This document shows, in pieces, positions 1 through 4,531 of a stretch of 9,852 nt of DNA. This DNA is from an uncultured Ruminococcus sp. Its GTDB lineage: Bacteria > Bacillota > Clostridia > Oscillospirales > CAG-272. Within the stretch, counting starts at the first letter, position 1, and the number at the start of each line of letters is the position of its first letter. Made by a program: the position numbers and the translations under genes. The notes beneath the pieces were generated by a model, which ran no database searches, had not been told where the DNA came from, and was given only the letters and a program-made list of their open reading frames with translations. Where the stretch lies: the NCBI GenBank assembly GCA_902766575.1, contig CACXED010000143.1, positions 1 to 9,852 of the forward strand, in the 5' to 3' direction.

Positions 1-606
1 AAGGGCGCTACCGGGAAGGCATGGACCGCTTGGGACGACAAGAACCTCTACGTTTATGTAGAAGTTACCGACTCCAAGGTCACTGTTAAGGACCAGGTCA
101 CCAGCATCTGGCAGAACGACTCTGTTGAGGTTTACATCAACCTCGAGGGCAAGGATGGCAAGATCGCTGACATCAACGCTGGACAGATCACCTATGGTCC
201 GAGCTTCACTAAGCTCGCAGGCGGCGGTAAGTATCAGGCTGCTCACCTCGAAGACATCCAGAAGGCTTTCACCTACACCGATACTGGTTACACTGTTGAG
301 CTCGCTCTTCCGTGGGACAACTTCGACGCTAAGGAAGGCGCTACCCTTGGCTTCTCCATTGGTATTGATGACGACGCTGACGACAAGGCTGACACCCGTG
401 AGTACCACACCTTTGACGGTGCAGGTCTCGGCTCTGCTTGGGAGAAGGCTGACGCTAACTGGGGTACTCTGACCCTCTCCTCCAAGAAGTATGAGGCTCC
501 CAAGAAGGAGACCGCAGCTGAGACCGCTGATATGGGCATCATCGCAGCAGTCGCATCGCTCGCAGCTTCCGGAGCAGCTTACATCTCCCTCAAGAAGAGA
601 AAGTAA
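1..606 (+). CDS. CBM9-like surface protein, C-terminal part (5' end outside window)
   Basis: Reading frame 1 is open from the first base to TAA at 604-606, giving 201 residues with the N-terminus outside the window. Visible residues about 5-160 look like a family 9 carbohydrate-binding (DOMON-like) beta-sandwich: a W-DD-LYVYVEV strand near the start, WQNDSVEVYIN at 38-47, a YTVELALPW strand at 97-105, GFSIGIDDDAD at 118-127 and a closing WGTLTL at 154-159. A short charged linker (about 161-176) leads to a hydrophobic segment at about 179-197 and a KKRK tail. This has the layout of a cell-wall sorting signal, but TADMG stands where LPXTG is expected. The product is therefore probably an extracellular, envelope-anchored polysaccharide-binding protein or the end of a larger enzyme. 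Codon use is unlike the neighbours: Ala is always GCT or GCA (no GCG in the visible part) and Lys is nearly always AAG, typical of very high expression. The substrate cannot be told. Confidence 0.8.
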   Translation, partial: KGATGKAWTAWDDKNLYVYVEVTDSKVTVKDQVTSIWQNDSVEVYINLEGKDGKIADINAGQITYGPSFTKLAGGGKYQAAHLEDIQKAFTYTDTGYTVELALPWDNFDAKEGATLGFSIGIDDDADDKADTREYHTFDGAGLGSAWEKADANWGTLTLSSKKYEAPKKETAAETADMGIIAAVASLAASGAAYISLKKRK

Positions 607-622
607 TTTCTGATTGAGAATT

Positions 623-655
623 AAAAAACAGACCGGTTCGCCGGTCTGTTTTTTT
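623..655 (+). terminator. Strong intrinsic terminator after the CBM9-like gene
   Basis: A perfect 8-bp GC-rich stem (CAGACCGG 629-636 with CCGGTCTG 641-648) closes a TTCG tetraloop and is followed by seven T (649-655). The A-run at 623-628 pairs with the T-run, so it could also work in the reverse direction. It lies 16 bases after the stop codon. Confidence 0.95.
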
Positions 656-686
656 GCGCTATTACACAAATGTATAAAATTAACCG

Positions 687-715
687 TTGAATTTTTCACA
701 TAATTTTGGTACAAT
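687..715 (+). promoter_or_regulatory. Sigma-A promoter of the rhomboid-like gene
   Basis: The -35 box is TTGAAT (687-692) and the -10 box TACAAT (710-715), separated by exactly 17 bases in an AT-rich stretch. Expected transcription start is about 722, leaving a leader of about 34 bases. This excludes translation starting at the in-frame TTG at 687, which lies inside the -35 box. Confidence 0.8.
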
Positions 716-743
716 AATATCATGCCGTGAATTATCGGCAGGG

Positions 744-749
744 AAGGAG
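744..749 (+). promoter_or_regulatory. Ribosome binding site fixing the TTG start at 756
   Basis: AAGGAG at 744-749 sits 6 bases before an in-frame TTG at 756-758. No ATG or GTG in this frame has a comparable site, so the gene very probably starts with TTG here. Confidence 0.8.
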
Positions 750-755
750 ACTGTT

Positions 756-1427
756 TTGAGTAAATTCAACGATATCAACCGCCGGGATCCGCTGCGTTCG
801 CTTCAGCGGAAGATAGGCTGGTTTGCGATACCTAATCTTATGACTATAGTCATCGGCGGAATGGCGATAGTCTGGATCATGGATTTCGTCATCAGCGCGG
901 CGAGCGGTCAGAGCATTCTCGGTATGCTGACCTTCAACCGGGCGCTTATCGCCTCAGGACAGGTCTGGAGAATACTGACTTTCCTGTTCGTTCCGCCGAG
1001 CACCGGGATCTTATTCGCGATCATCGCGCTCTATTTCTATTGGCTGATCGGAAGCTCGCTCGAGCGCGAGTGGGGCTCGTTCGGGTTCACGCTGTTCTAT
1101 CTGCTCGGAGCGGTCGGAGCGATAATTTCGGGACTGATAACCGGCTACGCGACGAACAGCTATCTGAATATGTCGCTGTTTTTGGCGTTCGCGCTGCTGA
1201 ATCCCGACTATACCGTGCTGGTGTTTTTCCTGATTCCGGTGAAGATGAAATGGCTCGCGCTGATCGACGGAATAGGACTGCTGCTGTCGTTCATAACCGA
1301 GAGCTGGTCGGGAAAGCTGGGGCTAGTTTTCGCGCTGATAAATCTGTTGATATTCTTCGCGCCGCAGCTCGTCGAGCGCATAAAGCAGCTCTGGCGTCGC
1401 TGGAAGTGGAAGCAGAACTTCAAATGA
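756..1427 (+). CDS. Rhomboid-like membrane protein, probably without protease activity
   Basis: A 223-residue integral membrane protein with a TTG start, chosen from the AAGGAG site and the promoter position. A basic N-terminus (1-20) is followed by about six hydrophobic segments, roughly 24-48, 84-101, 110-130, 135-162, 165-182 and 187-202, and a very basic tail (KQLWRRWKWKQ). GQVWRILTFLFVPPS at 68-82 and LIGSSLEREWG at 97-107 match the L1 loop/TM2 signature of rhomboid proteins, and LIPVKMKWLALID at 159-171 matches the segment after rhomboid TM4. The catalytic GxSG is absent (NMSLFLAF occupies that region) and the protein contains no histidine at all, so the Ser-His dyad of rhomboid proteases cannot form. 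It resembles rhomboid-like proteins found in other Clostridia, usually annotated as rhomboid proteases. Role unknown; a chaperone-like or adaptor pseudoprotease role is inference. It is monocistronic, between a terminator and the uvrB promoter. Confidence 0.8.
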   Translation: MSKFNDINRRDPLRSLQRKIGWFAIPNLMTIVIGGMAIVWIMDFVISAASGQSILGMLTFNRALIASGQVWRILTFLFVPPSTGILFAIIALYFYWLIGSSLEREWGSFGFTLFYLLGAVGAIISGLITGYATNSYLNMSLFLAFALLNPDYTVLVFFLIPVKMKWLALIDGIGLLLSFITESWSGKLGLVFALINLLIFFAPQLVERIKQLWRRWKWKQNFK

Positions 1428-1464
1428 GACAAAAGATCAGTTATCAGATGTAATATTTTCTACA

Positions 1465-1494
1465 GACGGGAGAGCACAAACGCGCGCTCCCGTC
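1465..1494 (+). terminator. Stem-loop after the rhomboid-like gene, weak terminator
   Basis: GACGGGAG (1465-1472) pairs perfectly with CTCCCGTC (1487-1494); one mismatch and two further pairs extend it inward to a loop at 1476-1483. The 3' tail is only TTGACATT, not a real T-run, so termination may be partial. The first tail bases are the -35 box of the uvrB promoter, so the hairpin abuts that promoter directly. Confidence 0.6.
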
Positions 1495-1523
1495 TTGACA
1501 TTAAAAATTAAGTCTGATATAAT
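1495..1523 (+). promoter_or_regulatory. Perfect-consensus sigma-A promoter of the uvrB operon
   Basis: TTGACA (1495-1500) and TATAAT (1518-1523) are both exact consensus with a 17-base spacer, and TG at 1515-1516 adds an extended -10. Expected transcription start is about 1530. A promoter this strong driving a DNA repair operon suggests it is normally held down by a repressor; the palindrome at 1536-1553 is well placed for that. Confidence 0.93.
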
Positions 1524-1535
1524 TATAGTAGAGAA

Positions 1536-1553
1536 AATCGAATACATTCGATT
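1536..1553. promoter_or_regulatory. 18-bp perfect palindrome, candidate SOS/LexA-type operator
   Basis: AATCGAAT (1536-1543), AC, ATTCGATT (1546-1553) form a perfect inverted repeat beginning about 6 bases after the expected transcription start of uvrB. The core CGAAT-AC-ATTCG resembles the Gram-positive LexA box CGAAC-N4-GTTCG, but has T/A where the known box has C/G and a gap two bases shorter. uvrB and uvrA are classic SOS genes, so LexA or a diverged relative is the leading guess. Another repressor is possible. As RNA it would form only a weak 6-bp hairpin, so a DNA site is more likely. Confidence 0.55.
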
Positions 1554-1602
1554 GCGCACTCACTAAAAAAAGATATTTGTTGGAAAGTTTTTGCGGAGGG
1601 GG

Positions 1603-1642
1603 TGCGTTGGAGGAGCTTTTTTCAAAAAGCTCCTCCAACGCA
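1603..1642. repeat. 19-bp perfect inverted repeat (hairpin) in the uvrB leader
   Basis: TGCGTTGGAGGAGC plus five T (1603-1621) pairs without mismatch to 1624-1642, leaving only TC between the arms. No T-run follows on either strand, so it is not an ordinary terminator. The only strong Shine-Dalgarno sequence outside the stem, GGAGGGGG at 1595-1602, ends at the foot of the stem, and the other foot is 8 bases before the uvrB ATG at 1651. Folding would bring the two to a normal spacing. The left arm itself contains SD-like GGAGGAG, masked by CTCCTCC in the right arm. The element may be a copy of a dispersed palindromic repeat; that is inference. Confidence 0.85.
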
Positions 1643-1650
1643 AGAAAATA

Positions 1651-3633
1651 ATGAATCAATTCAAGCTGCATTCGCCGTATAAGCCGACCGGAGATCAGCC
1701 GGAGGCGATAGCGCGTCTGACCGCCGGGGTCGAGGCGGGAATGAGGGAGCAGACGCTGCTCGGCGTCACCGGCTCGGGAAAGACCTTTACGATGGCGAAC
1801 ATCATCGCGAACCTGAACCGCCCGACGCTGGTGCTCGCGCACAACAAGACGCTCGCGGCGCAGCTCTGCTCGGAGTTCCGCGAGTTCTTTCCCGAAAACG
1901 CGGTGGAGTTTTTCGTCTCCTACTACGACTACTATCAGCCCGAGGCTTATATCCCGGGAAAGGATATCTACATCGAGAAGGACAGCTCGATAAACGACGA
2001 GATTGATATGCTCCGTCACAGCGCGACGAGCGCGCTTTTTGAGCGGAGGGACGTTATCATCGTCTCGAGCGTGTCCTGCATTTACTCGCTCGGCGACCCG
2101 TCGGAGTATCAGTCGATGCTGATAGCCCTCCGTCCCGGAATGGTCATGGAGCGCGACGAGCTGACAAGACGGCTTGTCTCGCTGAGCTACGATCGGAACG
2201 ACATCAATTTCGTCCGCGACAAGTTCAGAGTCCGCGGAGACGTAGTGGAGATCTTCCCGGCGTCCTCCGGCGACAAGGCGATAAGGGTCGAGTTCTTCGG
2301 CGACGAGATCGAGCGGCTCTCCGAGATAAACACCGTCACCGGCGAGCTGATACGGAATCTCAGCTACGTCTCGATCTTCCCAGCGACGCACTATGCGGTC
2401 TCGGACGACCGGCGCGAAGCGGCGCTGAAAGAGATCGAGGACGAGCTCGTCGAGCGTGTGGACTGGTTCCGCTCGCAGAATATGCTGCTCGAGGCTCAGC
2501 GCATCGAGGAACGCACGCGCTACGACCTCGAAATGCTCCGGGAGGTAGGCTATTGCTCGGGAATCGAGAACTACTCGCGGGTCATGTCGGGACGCGCGCC
2601 CGGCTCGACGCCTTATACGCTGCTCGACTACTTCCCGAAGGATTTCCTGCTGTTTGTGGACGAGTCGCACGTCACTCTGCCGCAGGTCAGGGGAATGAGC
2701 GGCGGAGACCGCGCGAGAAAGAGAAGCCTCGTCGATTTCGGCTTCAGACTGCCATCCGCCTACGACAACCGCCCGCTCTTTTTCGACGAGTTCGAGAAGA
2801 AGATAAATCAGGCGATCTTCGTCAGCGCGACTCCCGCCGACTACGAGCGTCAGCACTCGTCGCAGATAGTCGAACAGATCATCCGCCCGACCGGACTGCT
2901 CGACCCGGAGGTCGAGGTCAGACCCGTCAAGGGGCAGATAGACGATCTGATCGGCGAGATCAGAGCCCGCACCGAGCGCGGCGAGCGGGTTCTCATCACG
3001 ACTCTGACCAAGAAGATGGCTGAGGATCTGACCGACTTCCTCGAGCTGAACCTGATCAAGGTCAAGTATATCCACCATAACGTCGAGACTATGGAGCGCA
3101 GCGAGATACTGCGCGACCTGCGGCTCGGAGTTTTCGACGTGCTCGTCGGAATCAATCTGCTGCGCGAGGGACTCGACATCCCCGAGGTCTCGCTCGTTGC
3201 GATACTCGACGCGGACAAGGAGGGCTTCCTGCGCTCCGAGACCTCGCTCATCCAGACGATAGGCCGTGCAGCCCGCAACTCCGAGGGCAAGGTCATAATG
3301 TACGCCGACACGATCACGCCCTCCATGCGCGCCGCAATCGACGAGACCAACCGCCGCCGGGCGCTTCAGCAGAGCTACAACACGGCTCACGGAATCACTC
3401 CGCAGACGATCAAAAAGAGCGTCCGCGACCTCATCGAAATCGGCAAAAAGGAGGCCGAGGCTTCGCCCGAGAACAAGCTCACCAAGCTGAAACGCGAGAA
3501 CCGCAAGCTCTCGCCGGAGGAAAAGGAAAAGCTCATCGCAGAGCTGACCGACGAGATGAAAGCAGCTGCGAAAAAGTTAGAGTTCGAGCGCGCCGCGGCT
3601 CTGCGCGACCGCATAAAGGCTCTGCAGGGCTGA
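1651..3633 (+). CDS. uvrB: UvrABC excision nuclease subunit B
   Basis: UvrB is the helicase-like damage-verification subunit of nucleotide excision repair. It is loaded on DNA by UvrA, opens the strands around the lesion and recruits UvrC. The 660-residue product has the family's usual length. Visible motifs: GDQPEAI at 14-20, Walker A GVTGSGKT at 38-45, the tyrosine-rich beta-hairpin that clamps DNA (SYYDYYQPEAYIP, 90-102), Walker B/DEAD-like VDESH at 336-340, SATP at 392-395, helicase motif V/VI region LREGLDIPE at 504-512 and QTIGRAARN at 535-543, and a C-terminal UVR motif at about 621-656 for UvrA/UvrC contact. The ATG at 1651 gives the family's standard N-terminus (MNQFKLHSPYKPTGDQP). 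It lacks a nearby Shine-Dalgarno sequence because a hairpin lies directly upstream. An in-frame TTG at 1591 would add 20 residues translated from the hairpin and is less likely. First gene of the repair operon; uvrC is not in the window. Confidence 0.98.
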   Translation: MNQFKLHSPYKPTGDQPEAIARLTAGVEAGMREQTLLGVTGSGKTFTMANIIANLNRPTLVLAHNKTLAAQLCSEFREFFPENAVEFFVSYYDYYQPEAYIPGKDIYIEKDSSINDEIDMLRHSATSALFERRDVIIVSSVSCIYSLGDPSEYQSMLIALRPGMVMERDELTRRLVSLSYDRNDINFVRDKFRVRGDVVEIFPASSGDKAIRVEFFGDEIERLSEINTVTGELIRNLSYVSIFPATHYAVSDDRREAALKEIEDELVERVDWFRSQNMLLEAQRIEERTRYDLEMLREVGYCSGIENYSRVMSGRAPGSTPYTLLDYFPKDFLLFVDESHVTLPQVRGMSGGDRARKRSLVDFGFRLPSAYDNRPLFFDEFEKKINQAIFVSATPADYERQHSSQIVEQIIRPTGLLDPEVEVRPVKGQIDDLIGEIRARTERGERVLITTLTKKMAEDLTDFLELNLIKVKYIHHNVETMERSEILRDLRLGVFDVLVGINLLREGLDIPEVSLVAILDADKEGFLRSETSLIQTIGRAARNSEGKVIMYADTITPSMRAAIDETNRRRALQQSYNTAHGITPQTIKKSVRDLIEIGKKEAEASPENKLTKLKRENRKLSPEEKEKLIAELTDEMKAAAKKLEFERAAALRDRIKALQG

Positions 3634-3639
3634 GCCGTC

Positions 3640-4512
3640 ATGCACTTCGTCGACGCTAAGTCCATTCTGTCGTCGTCCTGTGGGATGAATGTCTACCGCG
3701 GCTGCACGCACGGCTGCATCTACTGCGACAGCCGCAGCCGGTGCTATCAGTTCACGCACCCCTTTGAGGATATCGAGGTCAAACAGAACGCGCCGGAGCT
3801 GCTCGACGCGGCGCTCGCGAAAAGACGCCGGGTCTGCATGATACAGACCGGAGCGATGAGCGATCCCTATATGCACTGCGAGACCTCGCTTCGGCTCACG
3901 AGACGCTGCCTCGAGGTCATAGACCGCCGGGGCTTCGGAGCGGCGGTGCTGACGAAATCCGACCGGGTTTTGGAGGATATCGACCTCCTTGCGAGGATAA
4001 ACAAACGCGCCCGGGCGGTCTTGCAGATGACGCTGACGACCTTTGACGACAGGCTCTGCCGAATCGTCGAGCCGAAGGTCTGCCCGACCTCGAAAAGGCT
4101 TGAAACGCTCGGACGGTTCGCGCGTTCGGGTATCGACACGGCGGTCTGGATCACGCCGATCCTGCCGTTTATCAACGACACCGAGGAGAATTTGCTCGGA
4201 CTGCTCGACGGCTGCCGTGCGGCGGGAGTAAAGGCGGTGCTTTTTCCGGGCGCGGGAGTCACGCTCCGCGACGGCGACAGAGATTATTTTTACGCCGCGC
4301 TCGACGATCATTTCCCGGAGCTCAGGGAAAGGTACGAAAAAACCTATGGGCTCGCCTACGAGGTCATGAGCCCCGACAGCGAGCGGCTCACCCGGCTTTT
4401 CGTCAGCGAGTGCAAACGGCTTGGGCTTGACGGATATACGGATTTCGGAAAATTCTTCGATTTTATCGCGAAAATGCCCGGCGACGCCGGAGAACAGCTC
4501 AGCTTCTTCTGA
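3640..4512 (+). CDS. Radical SAM protein, SPL-like family (COG1533), within the uvrBA operon
   Basis: A 290-residue radical S-adenosylmethionine enzyme. The 4Fe-4S cluster motif Cx3Cx2C is at C22, C26 and C29 (RGCTHGCIYC), preceded by the family's N-terminal NVYRGC segment. GAMSDPYMHCE at 71-81 corresponds to the DPYxxxE segment of the SplB-like family, and WITPILPFINDTEEN at 170-184 is a typical barrel strand of these enzymes. The family includes spore photoproduct lyase, which reverses a UV lesion, but most members have no known substrate, and this protein is shorter than true spore photoproduct lyase (about 340 residues). C14, C35, C66, C80 and C90 are extra cysteines; whether any serves as hydrogen donor cannot be told. 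The ATG lies 6 bases after the uvrB stop with only a weak ribosome binding site, implying translational coupling. The gene is followed 19 bases later by uvrA. The operon position suggests a DNA-repair role; that is inference. Confidence 0.88.
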   Translation: MHFVDAKSILSSSCGMNVYRGCTHGCIYCDSRSRCYQFTHPFEDIEVKQNAPELLDAALAKRRRVCMIQTGAMSDPYMHCETSLRLTRRCLEVIDRRGFGAAVLTKSDRVLEDIDLLARINKRARAVLQMTLTTFDDRLCRIVEPKVCPTSKRLETLGRFARSGIDTAVWITPILPFINDTEENLLGLLDGCRAAGVKAVLFPGAGVTLRDGDRDYFYAALDDHFPELRERYEKTYGLAYEVMSPDSERLTRLFVSECKRLGLDGYTDFGKFFDFIAKMPGDAGEQLSFF

Positions 4513-4515
4513 AAG

Positions 4516-4522
4516 AAAGGAA
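4516..4522 (+). promoter_or_regulatory. Ribosome binding site fixing the uvrA start
   Basis: AAAGGAA lies 9 bases before the ATG at 4532. The frame is open further upstream to 4421, but that part overlaps the radical-SAM gene and has no UvrA-like sequence. Confidence 0.75.
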
Positions 4523-4531
4523 TTTTTTAGC

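Noticed and set aside
687..755. N-terminal extension of the rhomboid-like protein from TTG 687
   Set aside because: This TTG is part of the -35 box and the extension is not hydrophobic or rhomboid-like; the AAGGAG-preceded TTG at 756 is better.
1603..1642. Leader hairpin as an intrinsic terminator or attenuator of uvrB
   Set aside because: No T-run follows the stem on either strand. The Ts are in the left arm next to the loop, so simple termination is unlikely.
1591..1650. Twenty-residue N-terminal extension of UvrB from TTG 1591
   Set aside because: It would be encoded by the inverted repeat, matches nothing at the normal UvrB N-terminus, and has a poor ribosome binding site.
1501..3390. 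Minus-strand open frame of 629 codons opposite uvrB
   Set aside because: It is antisense to an unmistakable uvrB, is rich in Arg, Val, Asp and Leu as expected for the complement of GC-biased codons, and has no recognisable domain.
4421..4531. N-terminal extension of UvrA overlapping the radical-SAM gene
   Set aside because: The extension is not UvrA-like, and a ribosome binding site sits just before the ATG at 4532.
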